From Dermacentor variabilis (lineage: Eukaryota; Arthropoda; Arachnida; Ixodida; Ixodidae), in assembly GCF_050947875.1 (NCBI RefSeq), contig NC_134569.1:189406067-189470066 (forward strand): a stretch of DNA of 64,000 bases, given 5' to 3'. Every line of letters starts with the position of its first letter. Positions within the stretch are counted from its first letter, which is position 1. Position numbers and translations under genes: made by a program. The notes below the pieces were generated by a model. The model was not told the DNA's origin. It ran no database searches and saw only the letters and a list, made by a program, of their open reading frames with translations. Positions 55,135-64,000 of the stretch are shown here, piece by piece.

Positions 55135-55380
55135 TTGCTCACCGAAGCCACAATCTGATTATGAGGCGCTTTGGCGAGAGCCTCATAATCGGATTAATTT
55201 GGACCACCTGGGGTGGCATTGACGCGCGCCCTGCGCACGGTGCATGGGGGAGGGGGGAGAGGATATCTAGCGTTCCGCCCCCCATCCTATGCTGCCACTG
55301 AGGAAGTGATTGATCTCGCGCCCTGTAACTCAGCAGAGCAACACCATAGCCGCTGGACTACCGCGGCTGGTACAAAATTA
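55135..55380 (-). mobile_element. tRNA-derived SINE, decayed, with foldback tip
   Basis: Reverse complement of the SINE family: GATTATGAGGC at 55156-55166, GGACCACCTGGGGTGGC (matching CCCCAGGTGGTC), a GC-rich middle, and GCAACACCATAGCCGCTGG at the head end. The 3' end carries a 16-bp inverted repeat (55152-55167 and 55180-55195, one mismatch). Confidence 0.6.
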
Positions 55381-55384
55381 GTAA

Positions 55385-56295
55385 GCACTGTACTTCGTCG
55401 TAGTTATCGCTAAAGGCGAGCCAATATTTGAAATTATTATCACGACGAGCGGTATAGTTTTTTGACATTCGACTCGTATTTTATTCTAGATTTGACTATA
55501 CGAATGTGTCCAATATTCGTTTCTGTCCTATTATAACGGATAACAATACGTATTTGATGTATATGGAAAAAAAATATAATGCAGATGCAAAAGGTGACTG
55601 TTCCGAATGGTCCTGAGAAATGAGAAAGTATTCGGTTTTTGAGCAAATATTCAAAGGAACAGTTTTCTCGAATTATTGGCGCTCGATTCGATTCAGAAAT
55701 TTGCCTATTCAAACATTCTTTATACGCAAGTACAAAATGCCGCAAAGGGTCGTGTAGTCACAAATCGCCTATTTGTGACTAGGGCTCTGGTGGTAGCAGA
55801 ATGTTCCGTCGATGCTTTTACCTTCTTATCGAGAACGACCCAATCCATTTTATAGAGCGTTCTTTTGTTTTGTTCGTTTAATATGACGTGCGTCTTCGAC
55901 GTGGGGCACGGTTTTGTGATACTTACTGAAGCGATTTAAGTAAGCATGGCCAGAGTTTCTGCCGCGTTGAGACGGAGGGAGCACCTAGCGTGATGTGTGC
56001 GCCCGTGTTTGAGCCTACAATCAGCTTCCGAGATCAGTTTTGTATTTCTCAAAATTCCTATCACTTATGTGATCTTACTGACGCATTATCACTGAGTTGT
56101 GTGCTTTGGCAGCAATGAGTAGTTACGAAACGTATGACGATTCTAACAGCGTGGGAACAGCGTGTCACGTTATTGTGACGGTGAAGAACGACGTAGTGTC
56201 AGAACTGTGCGTTACAAATTTACCGCTTTATTAGCGAACTTGCGCCCAACAAAAGAAGTAACACTCGAGCACAACGACAGCGGCGAGCAACACGC
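55385..56295. other. Unique spacer
   Basis: No gene recognised. AT-rich at 55440-55760, with a motif-less antisense frame of 101 codons. Confidence 0.4.
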
Positions 56296-56299
56296 CGAT

Positions 56300-58160
56300 C
56301 GCTGAAAATTTTGTCTACGGGTCAAGCGCGTCGTTTTTTATACATGACTCGTCGAAAGTGTGCTCTGTGTTGTTTCTTGCACTATCGTGTTGCAGGCGAA
56401 GGTTACGTATCGAAAGACAGCGTCCCGTGCCTTGTGCTCAACGTGGACGTACATCGCTACCTCGATGAGCGTCTTGTTCAGGCGTTCCGTTAAGGCTCAT
56501 TCACGCTAGGCTCAACACGACATGGATTTCGGTCTGCCGACTGTTTGCGACAGCGTCTTTTCCTTCGTGTCGGCGCCCCTGTTTACCCTGTACTGACGCC
56601 AACGATCTGGGCATGGTCGGCAGAGAGCTCGTAAAAACCATTCCTCTGTCAGTATTGAGGACTTCTGGCGCACCACGTCGCAGCAGGATGTTCTCGACGC
56701 AGAATTTCGCTCCTTCGGCCGCACTATCTTTGGGTAGGGCTTTCGTTTTGGCTTAGCTGGTAAGATAGTTGGTGGCCACTACGATCCATCATCATCATCA
56801 TTATCAGCCTGGTTACGCCCACTGCAGGGCAAAGGCCTCGCCCATACTTCTCCAACAACTCCGGTCATGTACTAATTGTGGCCATGTCGTCCCTGCAAAC
56901 TTCTTAATCTCATCCGCCCCCATAACTTTCGGCCGCCCCCTGCTACGCTTCCCTTCCCTTGGAATCCAGTCCGTAAACCTTAATGACCATCGGTTATCTT
57001 CTCTCCTCAATACATGTTCTGCCCATGCCCATTTCTTTTTCTTGATTTAACTAAGATGTCATTAAGTAGCGCTTGTTCCCTCACCCAATCTGCTGTTTTC
57101 TTACCCTTAACGCTACACCCATCATTCTTATTTCCATAGCGTTTTGCGGCGTCCTCAACTTAAGTAGAACCCTTTCCGTAAGCCGCCAGGTTTATGCCCC
57201 GTACGTGAGTACGGGGCAGAAACGTACGATTCACTTCTTTCCAAATGTTGACGTCGGAAAGGGTCATAAGAAATCCATCCCGATCTGCTGCAACGGTCGG
57301 CAAGGAGGCTCGATCGGCTGCAATAATTTCGCTGGCTTTGTCGGTGGGGTCATGCCTTACTGGCAGTCTCTGCATGTCTTGCCGCAATGGGGGACGTAGT
57401 CGGTCAGGCGCGCTCAATAGCACTTCTCGCGTATGTTTGCGAGCGTTCGGGAAAACCCGAAGTGCCCGGCTGTCTCATTATTAGGCAGGGCATGCAGGGC
57501 ATCTGGTCGGAGTGCTATGGCCACAACGAGAAGCTAGTTTACATGTATTGGGGGATTCATTACGAGGACGTGGTTTCGTAGCGAAATGAAGACAATCCAC
57601 GCCTAAACACCCTCGGGACAAATTCAGTCCTTATTTCCAAGTACTCAGCAAGGCTTCATAGTTCTGGGTCTGTTCGCTGCTTCCTTGCAGGTCATCGGCG
57701 ATTACTGTCCCCAGGGAGGTGTCCTCATCTTGGTCTTCTTGCGGTGGTGGGTCGATGGGGGCATGAGACAGGCAATCCGCATCAGAGTGTTTCCGTCCGC
57801 ACTTGGAGACCACAGTGACGTCAAATTCTTGCGACCTAAGGCTCCACGGTGCTAGGTGCCGTGAAGGGTCTGAAGTTTGGCAGCCATCACAACGTGTGAT
57901 GGTCGCTAACTACTTTAAAGGGTCTATCTATAGGTGAGGTCGAAACATTTTGGTAGTCCAAATGGTGGCAAGGCATTCTTTTTTCGTTCTTACAATAATC
58001 AGCTTGAGCTCCTATAGCGTGCGGGTAGCGTAAGCTATGACTCTTTTCAGCCTGTCTTTTCCTTTTAATAGCATGGCACCGAGACTTATGCTGCTTGCGT
58101 CGGTATGGATTTACGTATCGGCGTTTTCTTCGAAGTGGGCGAGTACTGGTGGTAACTGCA
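56300..58160 (-). pseudogene. Ty3/gypsy RNase H and integrase relic (host of two insertions)
   Basis: Read on minus from 58160: P-V-L-A-H-F-E-E-N-A-D-T then H-T-D-A-S-S of RNase [18 protein letters not shown] near 57890, [11 protein letters not shown] near 57790, and D-P-E/Q-type text. Integrase follows at 57395-57230 (C-R-D-C-Q, L-L-Q-P-I-E-P-P, Q-Q-I-G-M-D-F-L with the first catalytic Asp). It is interrupted at 57224. It resumes at 56785 (I-V-V-A-T-N-Y-L), with L-N-T-D-R-G (second Asp) near 56665 and E-R-L-N-K-T (third acidic) near 56490, running to about 56310. Many stops. It is a different gypsy lineage from 23310. The plus-strand frame 56311-56493 is its shadow. Confidence 0.8.
56786..57224 (-). 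mobile_element. RTE-like LINE 3' fragment nested in gypsy integrase
   Basis: Minus-strand text gives E-Q-A-L-L-N-D and, after a stop, R-R-E-D-N-R-W-S, D-W-I-P-R-E-G-K-R-S-R-G-R-P-K, D-E-I-K-K-F-A-G-T-T-W and G-R-N-Q-A-D-N-D-D-D-D. This is the usual C-terminus of RTE-type ORFs in ticks as I know them. The 3' end is an ATC-repeat tail (56787-56803). TACGAT occurs immediately outside both ends (56780-56785 and 57225-57230), as expected of a target site duplication. The gypsy integrase frame resumes exactly across it. The fragment is 5'-truncated. Confidence 0.8.
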
Positions 58161-58161
58161 G

Positions 58162-58690
58162 GCGTCCCCCGCAGGGGCGTCTGAGTCAGCAGGCGTTTGG
58201 TGTGTTGCGACACCACGTACCCGAGCACACGAGGGTTGGACCCTCCCGCGTGTAGCCGTGCGCGGCTTAGCCGTGTCTGGGGAAAGGGGGATCCTGGGGG
58301 TTGAGCCGATGCTGGGTGTCTGGACCTTTAAGGCCCCCCGGCGGACGCAACACACCCCTTTGGCCTCTGCTTCACATAGACGGCCCCCCCCGGACTGACC
58401 CACCCAGGGGAAATCGGTAGTTGCCTTTTCCTGTCTCTCTCTCCCTCCAGCCTTCGTCTTTCTCTCACTTTTCATCTTTCCTGTCTTCTCCTTCCTTCCG
58501 CTTACTTCCATAGTTTCCAGGCAGCAAGGGTTAACCTTGTGTGATTAACCAACCTAGGTTATTTCATATTTGGTTATAGTGATGACGTACAGCTGGCGTT
58601 TACAGGACCTGTTCTTACAGTCTCTGTAGCGTCCCCTTGTAGGACTCCATGGTGGGTGGCTGGCGTTATTGCCGAAAATTCAATTCCTTT
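58162..58690 (+). other. 5' UTR of I-like LINE
   Basis: The gypsy reading stops at about 58160 and a GC-rich leader begins with GCGTCCCCCGCAGGGGCGTC, a short hairpin-forming start. It includes a C/T-rich stretch at about 58420-58510. Full-length LINEs of this type carry an internal promoter in this region, which I infer but cannot see. Antisense frames here are shadows. Confidence 0.6.
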
Positions 58691-59977
58691 ATGGCAACAT
58701 CCTTCCCTCCACTTCCTGATCGCCCTCAGAAAAGAGGGCGCACCGATGATTTATTCCAGTTTTTTGGTCGACAAAAAGAATCCTTCCCTCGTTTTCACGT
58801 GATCCACTCTGAAAAACCAGCAAAACAAGTGCGAACAATCTCCCCTTTCCTTGTATCTAAGTCTCTTACCGAAGTTTTTGGTCCAGGATATAAGGTGTCG
58901 AGGATGGCTAGCGGAGACCTCCTCCTGGAGCTCCGCGATCAGAAGCAATTTGAAAAACTGCCTCAGCTAGTATCATTTGGGGAGACCCAAGTAGTAGTAA
59001 CCCCGCACCGCACGATGAATACTTCCCGCGGCGTTGTCTCGGACGATGATTTGCTGGAGCTCTCTGAGGCTGAGCTCTTGGAGGGCTTCAGCGAACAGAA
59101 TGTCATAAATGTCAAAAGGATCAAGATAAGGCGAGACGGTAAAGAAATTCCGACCAAACACCTAATACTCACCTTCAATTCAAGTGTCCTGCCCGAGGCC
59201 GGGTACATCAAGCTTCGTGTACGCCCGTATGTGCCAAATCCCTTGAGATGTTTCAAATGCCAACGTTTTGGCCACAGCTCGCAGAGCTGCCGAGGCCGCC
59301 AAACATGCGCCAAATGCAGTGCCCTTGAACACGCAACTGAAGAATGTAAGAACTCTCTACACTGTGTAAACTGTGATGGGGATCACGCCGCGTACTCACG
59401 GTCGTGCCCATCCTGGAAGAAAGAAAAAGAAATCGTAACGATCAAAGTGAAAGAAAATATCTCATTTAAGGAGGCACGCAGGCGGGTTGCATACCTGCCA
59501 AAGAAAAGCTTTGCCGAAGGGGCGCGTCAGGGGGCAGCGTCACAACGGCCTCCGGCGGCTGTCCGACCCACAAGCAGTGAGTCGGCAGTCACGCCATCTG
59601 CCCCCGCGACGGTTGGAGCTAGCGCTGCTCCGTCAACCGAGGAGAAGGAACCATCGACCCCGAAGGAGGGCGCAGCCGAGGCTGCCTCAACTTCCGAGGT
59701 TCCTTCATGCGCTGGCAACGGCCGGCGTAGCCAAGTCCCTCTGGGAGCCCCATCGACCTCCGGGCTGGTGGGCGCAGGGGTCTTGCCCTCCAAGGCGGGA
59801 CTCCCTCTGAAATCTTCCCGCTCGCAAGAGCACGTGTCCGGCGCCTCACAAGAGGCAATGGACACTACACCCATCCTCAAGGCGCACCAAGCGCCTAAGG
59901 AGCGGCGAGGCTCCCTCGAACGCTCCAGAAAGAACAAAACCCCTATTACAGGGCCTCGAAAGGGTTCTGTAATCTAA
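58691..59977 (+). CDS. ORF1: I-like LINE ORF1 protein (gag-like, CCHC knuckles)
   Basis: 428 residues from the chosen Met; an in-frame ATG at 58649 would add 14 residues, but M-A-T-S-F-P-P-L-P-D-R-P-like text starts the conserved part, as in the relic at 46980. Residues about 20-180 form the N-terminal domain of RNA-binding LINE ORF1 proteins. Three CCHC-type knuckles follow: residues 187-200 (C-x2-C-x4-H-x4-C), 206-219 (same spacing) and 225-239 (C-x2-C-x3-H-x6-C). A Lys-rich segment precedes an Ala/Pro/Ser-rich low-complexity tail ending with basic residues. The protein should bind element RNA and form the ribonucleoprotein used for retrotransposition. Uninterrupted; ORF2 starts 46 nt downstream in another frame. 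Confidence 0.9.
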   Translation: MATSFPPLPDRPQKRGRTDDLFQFFGRQKESFPRFHVIHSEKPAKQVRTISPFLVSKSLTEVFGPGYKVSRMASGDLLLELRDQKQFEKLPQLVSFGETQVVVTPHRTMNTSRGVVSDDDLLELSEAELLEGFSEQNVINVKRIKIRRDGKEIPTKHLILTFNSSVLPEAGYIKLRVRPYVPNPLRCFKCQRFGHSSQSCRGRQTCAKCSALEHATEECKNSLHCVNCDGDHAAYSRSCPSWKKEKEIVTIKVKENISFKEARRRVAYLPKKSFAEGARQGAASQRPPAAVRPTSSESAVTPSAPATVGASAAPSTEEKEPSTPKEGAAEAASTSEVPSCAGNGRRSQVPLGAPSTSGLVGAGVLPSKAGLPLKSSRSQEHVSGASQEAMDTTPILKAHQAPKERRGSLERSRKNKTPITGPRKGSVI

Positions 59978-60023
59978 GGCATCCCGTCCGTTTCCGTAAA
60001 CACAGCACCAATTTATTTTAAAT

Positions 60024-63000
60024 ATGGATACACAAATCATTCAATGGAACATTAGAGGTCTCCTTACAAACCTTGATGATTTGCAAGAACTCATCCGCAA
60101 ACATAATCCAAAAGTGCTGTGTTTACAGGAAACACATTTAAAATCCAGACACGCAAACTTTCTCCGTACGTATGTTACGTTTCGTAAAGATCGCGATGAT
60201 GCCATCGCATCATCGGGTGGTGTTGCGATTCTCACACATAAAAGTATAGCATGTCAACCTTTACAGCTTCGAACGCCCCTTGAAGCAGTGGCGGTGCGAG
60301 TTGTTCTGCTAAACAAACTCATCACTATTTGCTCGCTTTATATACCCCCACATTACAAATTAACTAAACACGAATTTCAGTCCTTTATAGATGAACTGCC
60401 AGAACCCTATGTTGTTCTTGGCGACTTCAATGCGCACAGCTCCCTGTGGGGCGACTCTCGTATAGATGCGCGAGGTCGTCTTGTTGAACAGTTCCTTTTT
60501 TCTTCCGGAGCGTGCCTTCTCAATAAGAAAGAGCCCACATATTACTCTCTTGCAAACCGATCCTTTTCGTCAATAGATCTTACTATAGTCTCCCCGGCTG
60601 TACTGCCTGAACTTGAATGGGAAGTTACCGACAACCCTTACGGTAGCGACCACTTCCCTATACTGCTAAGATCACATAAAGAAAACGAATATCCACCACA
60701 CGCTCCTAGGTGGAAGATTGAGACAGCTGATTGGGAGAAATTTCGATCTCTAACTAGTATCCCATGGGCTGACCTGTCTTCATTAGGAATTGACGCTGCA
60801 GTCGAGGTTTTTGCAGCATTCATAATAGATGTCGCATTTAAATGCATATCAGAAGTAAAAGGCTTGGCCTGCAAACGGCGTGTCCCATGGTGGAACGACG
60901 ATTGTAGGATCGCTCGTAAAAAACAGAACAGGGCGTGGGGGTTGCTACGCGCTTCTCCCACTGCAGAGAATCTAGTCAACTTTAAAAAAGTAAAATCCGA
61001 AGGTAGGCGAACCCGCCGACAGGCCAGACGAGAAAGTTGGCAGAAGTTTCTATCGAGTATTAACTCGTTCAGAGATGAGGCGAAAGCCTGGAACAGGGTC
61101 AACAGGATAAGAGGCCGACAAGCACATGGACTCCCTTTGGTAAACACAGAAGGCGATACCCTACAAGATCAGGCGGACTCGCTTGGGGAGCACTTTGAGA
61201 GCGTGTCAAGTGCCACCCATTACTCTCAATCCTTTCTGAAATATAAACAAATAGAAGAATGTAAGCCACTCATGAGAAAATGTCAACAGAATCAACCATA
61301 CAACTGTCCTTTTAGCATTGCCGAGTTGAGAGCTGCCTTGAGCGCATGCAAAAGCTCTGCACCGGGCTCTGATAGAATCATGTACGAAATGCTCAAAAAC
61401 ACGCACAATGACACGCAAGTAACACTACTTACACTTTTCAACACCATCTGGGACGCAGGGTACCTTCCAACGGCATGGAAAGAAGCCATTGTGGTCCCTG
61501 TTTTGAAACAAGGGAAAGACCCTTCTTCAGTGGCAAGTTACCGCCCGATAGCCCTCACAAGCTGCATGTGCAAGGTATTTGAAAAAATGATAAATCGGCG
61601 TCTCATCCATTTCCTTGAACAAAACAAAATGCTTGATCCCTATCAGTGTGGCTTCCGAGAAGGGCGCTGCACAACCGACCATCTTGTACGTATTGAAGGA
61701 CATATTCGTGGCGCGTTTGTACACAAACAGTTCTTCTTATCGATATTCCTTGATATGGAGAAGGCGTACGATACGACCTGGCGCTACGGAATCTTGAGAG
61801 ACTTGTCAGAAATGGGCATTCATGGTAATATGCTAAACGTAATAAAAAGCTACTTGTCCAATCGCACCTTCCGGGTAAAAGTTGGCAATGACCTCTCACG
61901 TCCTTTTACACAAGAAACTGGTGTACCCCAGGGTGGCGTGCTCAGTTGCACACTCTTTATTGTTAAGATGACAACACTTCGTGCTTCCTTACCACCGGCC
62001 ATTCTGTATTCTGTCTATGTGGACGACATTCAAGTAGGTTTCAAGTCCTGTAACCTCGCAGTCTGTGAGAGACAGGTACAGCATGGTTTGAACAAGGTGT
62101 CAGGGTGGGCAGAGAAAAATGGATTTAAAATCAATCCTCACAAGAGTTCTTGTGTGTTGTTTACAAGAAAGAGAGGCCTGGTTCCGGACCCTTCCTTAGA
62201 ACTGTGTGGACAACAGATACCTGTAAACAAAGAGCACAAATTTCTAGGTGTTATACTTGACAATAGACTCACTTTCGTCCCACACATTAAACATCTGAAA
62301 GAAAAATGTCTAAAAACAATGAACATAATAAAACTTCTATCCAAGACTACGTGGGGTAGTGACAGGAAGTGCCTAATGAATCTCTATAAGAGCCTAATCC
62401 GGTCACGATTAGATTATGGTGCCGTGATATATAACTCTGCCGCCCCAAGCACGCTAAAGATGCTAGACCCTGTTCACCATCTAGGTATCCGTTTAGCCAC
62501 AGGCGCTTTCAGAACAAGCCCGATTGAAAGCCTATATGCCGAATCCAATGAATGGTCTCTCTACCTACAGAGGTCATACATCAGCTTTACATATCTCCTT
62601 AAAGTACGCTCTAATCCTGAACATCCATGTTTTGATACCGTTACCGATATGAGGTGCGCTACACTTTTCAGCAATCGCCCCTCCATAAGACAGCCTTTCT
62701 CGCTGCGTGTGAAGGAGCTTAGCGATGAAATCCATGTCCCACTCCTCGAGCATCGCTTAATGCACCTAACCAATCTCTTACCTCCTTGGGAGTGGCAGGT
62801 TATACAATGTGACATATCCTTTATAAAAATTACAAAGCACGCTCCTGAGGCTGAAATCAGAATGCATTTCCTAGAGCTGCAGTACAAACACTCCTGCGCA
62901 GAGTACTACACAGACGCTTCGAAGTCAAATGCCGGGGTATCCTATGCAGCCGTCGGCCCATCCTTCTCGGAATCCGATGTACTGCATCCGGAAACCAGCA

Positions 63001-63743
63001 TTTTTACGGCCGAGGCCTACGCATTACTCGCTGCTGTGAAGCATATTAGAAGATCAAAACTTCCAAAAGCAGCGATCTATACAGACTCTCTAAGCGTCGT
63101 GAAGGCCCTAATGTCACTCTACAAACATAAAAATCCCGTATTCAATGAACTGTATTCGGTATTGTGTAAAGCGTATACATCTAACCAGAACATTATAATA
63201 TGCTGGGTACCTGGCCACAGAGGTATCGGGGGCAATGTACTGGCTGATCAAATGGCCACATCACTCACATCACTAAACACTTCTTCTGCAGTTGCTGTCC
63301 CGGTCACAGATCTGAAGCCTTTCTTGCGTAAGAAACTGCGACAACACTGGCAACGCATGTGGAACGCAGAAATAAACAATAAACTGCATGTTATAAAGCC
63401 ACAGCTAGGTTTTTGGCCCTTCCCATCAAAATCACGGCGAACAGATGTCCTATTTTGCCGCCTCAGAATAGGGCACACATTTGGTACACACAATTTTCTT
63501 CTTACTGGAAACGAACCGCCAACCTGTGGTCGATGTGGTGAGAGGCTGACCGTCCTCCACGTCCTCTTGGAGTGTCGCGAAGCCGAACCTGAAAGAAAGA
63601 AGCATTTTCCTCTTGCATATCGTCATCGCATACCTCTTCACCCAGCAACGTTTCTTGGAAAGGAACCGCTTTTTAACACCAAGGCAGTCCTCGACTTCTT
63701 AAAGGATGTAGTTCTACACGTTATAAGCCCAATAAATTCGTAG
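60024..63743 (+). CDS. ORF2: I-like LINE ORF2: endonuclease, reverse transcriptase, RNase H
   Basis: 1239 uninterrupted residues, full length for an I-group pol. The AP-type endonuclease occupies residues 1-220: N9 in W-N-I-R-G, E36 in L-Q-E-T-H, G-D-F-N at 133-136, and S-D-H with D209 and H210. RT spans about 430-750: Y-R-P-I-A-L-T, C-G-F-R-E-G-R, F-L-D-M-E-K-A-Y-D, G-V-P-Q-G-G-V-L-S-C and the catalytic Y-V-D-D at 665-668. RNase H is at about 958-1090: T-D-A-S (D964), the Glu of F-T-A-E-A-Y, T-D-S (D1021) and C-W-V-P-G-H-R-G. A C-terminal zinc motif C1168-x2-C1171-x7-H1179-x4-C1184 follows. RNase H separates I-like elements from most CR1/jockey elements. The enzyme nicks genomic DNA and copies the element RNA there. 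All visible catalytic residues are present, so this copy may be recent or active. Confidence 0.95.
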   Translation: MDTQIIQWNIRGLLTNLDDLQELIRKHNPKVLCLQETHLKSRHANFLRTYVTFRKDRDDAIASSGGVAILTHKSIACQPLQLRTPLEAVAVRVVLLNKLITICSLYIPPHYKLTKHEFQSFIDELPEPYVVLGDFNAHSSLWGDSRIDARGRLVEQFLFSSGACLLNKKEPTYYSLANRSFSSIDLTIVSPAVLPELEWEVTDNPYGSDHFPILLRSHKENEYPPHAPRWKIETADWEKFRSLTSIPWADLSSLGIDAAVEVFAAFIIDVAFKCISEVKGLACKRRVPWWNDDCRIARKKQNRAWGLLRASPTAENLVNFKKVKSEGRRTRRQARRESWQKFLSSINSFRDEAKAWNRVNRIRGRQAHGLPLVNTEGDTLQDQADSLGEHFESVSSATHYSQSFLKYKQIEECKPLMRKCQQNQPYNCPFSIAELRAALSACKSSAPGSDRIMYEMLKNTHNDTQVTLLTLFNTIWDAGYLPTAWKEAIVVPVLKQGKDPSSVASYRPIALTSCMCKVFEKMINRRLIHFLEQNKMLDPYQCGFREGRCTTDHLVRIEGHIRGAFVHKQFFLSIFLDMEKAYDTTWRYGILRDLSEMGIHGNMLNVIKSYLSNRTFRVKVGNDLSRPFTQETGVPQGGVLSCTLFIVKMTTLRASLPPAILYSVYVDDIQVGFKSCNLAVCERQVQHGLNKVSGWAEKNGFKINPHKSSCVLFTRKRGLVPDPSLELCGQQIPVNKEHKFLGVILDNRLTFVPHIKHLKEKCLKTMNIIKLLSKTTWGSDRKCLMNLYKSLIRSRLDYGAVIYNSAAPSTLKMLDPVHHLGIRLATGAFRTSPIESLYAESNEWSLYLQRSYISFTYLLKVRSNPEHPCFDTVTDMRCATLFSNRPSIRQPFSLRVKELSDEIHVPLLEHRLMHLTNLLPPWEWQVIQCDISFIKITKHAPEAEIRMHFLELQYKHSCAEYYTDASKSNAGVSYAAVGPSFSESDVLHPETSIFTAEAYALLAAVKHIRRSKLPKAAIYTDSLSVVKALMSLYKHKNPVFNELYSVLCKAYTSNQNIIICWVPGHRGIGGNVLADQMATSLTSLNTSSAVAVPVTDLKPFLRKKLRQHWQRMWNAEINNKLHVIKPQLGFWPFPSKSRRTDVLFCRLRIGHTFGTHNFLLTGNEPPTCGRCGERLTVLHVLLECREAEPERKKHFPLAYRHRIPLHPATFLGKEPLFNTKAVLDFLKDVVLHVISPINS

Positions 63744-64000
63744 AGCATCCTCGCTCCAGAGGATGCTGCTGCGATAATTGTTCTGAATAGCACATGCCTC
63801 CAGTCCCTTGTGTTTTCAAGGGCCATATGGAGGCAGTAGTGCTCTAGCATTTCTTATAATCTGCTATATTTTACCTATCGTACCATTCTTTTTAAATGCA
63901 TCTAAATGTTCATAGTACAAGTCATACGTCATCGCCATAATTTTATTATACAGATTTTACGCACTTTATTGCGTATATTTTAAGGCCCCTTTACAGCCAC
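63744..64000 (+). other. 3' UTR of I-like LINE, cut by window end
   Basis: It begins with a stem-forming GAGCATCCTCGCTCCAGAGG region at 63744-63766 and an inverted pair around 63795-63835 (GCCTCCAGTCCCTTG and the matching CCATATGGAGGC side). The relic at 46960 ends with GGCCATAACTGGCCC about where this 3' UTR would continue past 64000, so roughly 100 bp is expected beyond the edge. Confidence 0.7.

Noticed and set aside
56390..56493. Apparent terminal exon on plus (TTGCAG acceptor, 32 codons, stop)
   Set aside because: The minus strand of the same bases reads E-R-L-N-K-T and A-R-D-A-V-F-R-Y-V-T-F-A of gypsy integrase in the expected position, so the plus frame is a shadow.
1..64000. CRISPR arrays, riboswitches, bacterial operons
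   Set aside because: No regularly spaced direct repeats and no bacterial gene arrangement; introns, TATA box, poly(A) signals and SINEs point to a eukaryotic nuclear genome.

Overview
The window looks like nuclear DNA of an arthropod, most likely a hard tick (Ixodidae). Three things suggest this. It has one clear intron-containing chitin-binding cuticle protein gene. It has several copies of a tRNA-derived SINE that I recognise as resembling the tick Ruka family. The rest is dominated by degraded retrotransposons (I-like, RTE-like, CR1/L2-like, Penelope-like, Ty3/gypsy) with long unique AT-rich spacers. There is no bacterial-style operon structure. All family names come from reading translated motifs by eye; no search was run.

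Layout. 1-8490: mostly unique sequence with a TA microsatellite, a CR1-like relic (3220-3872, minus), a palindromic MITE-like element (6791-6989) and a broken THAP domain (6998-7339). 8495-10195: an intact retroviral-like gag ORF bounded by an inverted pair of LTR-like repeats. 12745-13012: a second palindromic MITE, about 180 bp upstream of a TATA box. 13194-18236: the cuticle protein gene (three coding exons of 12, 144 and 582 nt), whose first intron carries an antisense RTE-like relic. 18960-22870: two non-LTR relics lying tail to tail. 23310-25060: a gypsy protease/integrase relic. 26875-30240: a terminal exon with a coiled-coil-like tail on plus, converging on a HARBI1-like transposase pseudogene on minus. 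31919-33453: gypsy gag-protease relic. 33894-36540: ORF1 and RNase H relics of two non-LTR elements. 38909-39165: mariner 3' end. 39950-49990: SINEs, RTE-like endonuclease, an antisense RT, a Penelope-like RT, a tRNA-headed foldback SINE and an internally deleted I-like copy. 50000-55400: mostly unexplained, with two phase-compatible candidate exons. 56300-58160: a gypsy RNase H/integrase relic interrupted by an RTE-like fragment with a visible 6-bp target duplication. 58162-64000: an apparently intact I-like LINE (5' UTR, ORF1, ORF2) inserted in that gypsy relic and running off the window end.

How it fits together. The cuticle gene is the only host gene I can defend end to end: TATA box, signal peptide, R&R-type domain, Gly/Tyr-rich tail and poly(A) signal. 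The I-like element encodes its own machinery: ORF1 binds nucleic acid through CCHC knuckles, and ORF2 supplies endonuclease, reverse transcriptase and RNase H. The SINEs, the deleted I copy and the gag-only unit would depend on proteins made elsewhere. The most unusual structures are the inverted-LTR gag unit and the convergent coiled-coil exon/HARBI1 locus, which may be remains of a PIF/Harbinger element.
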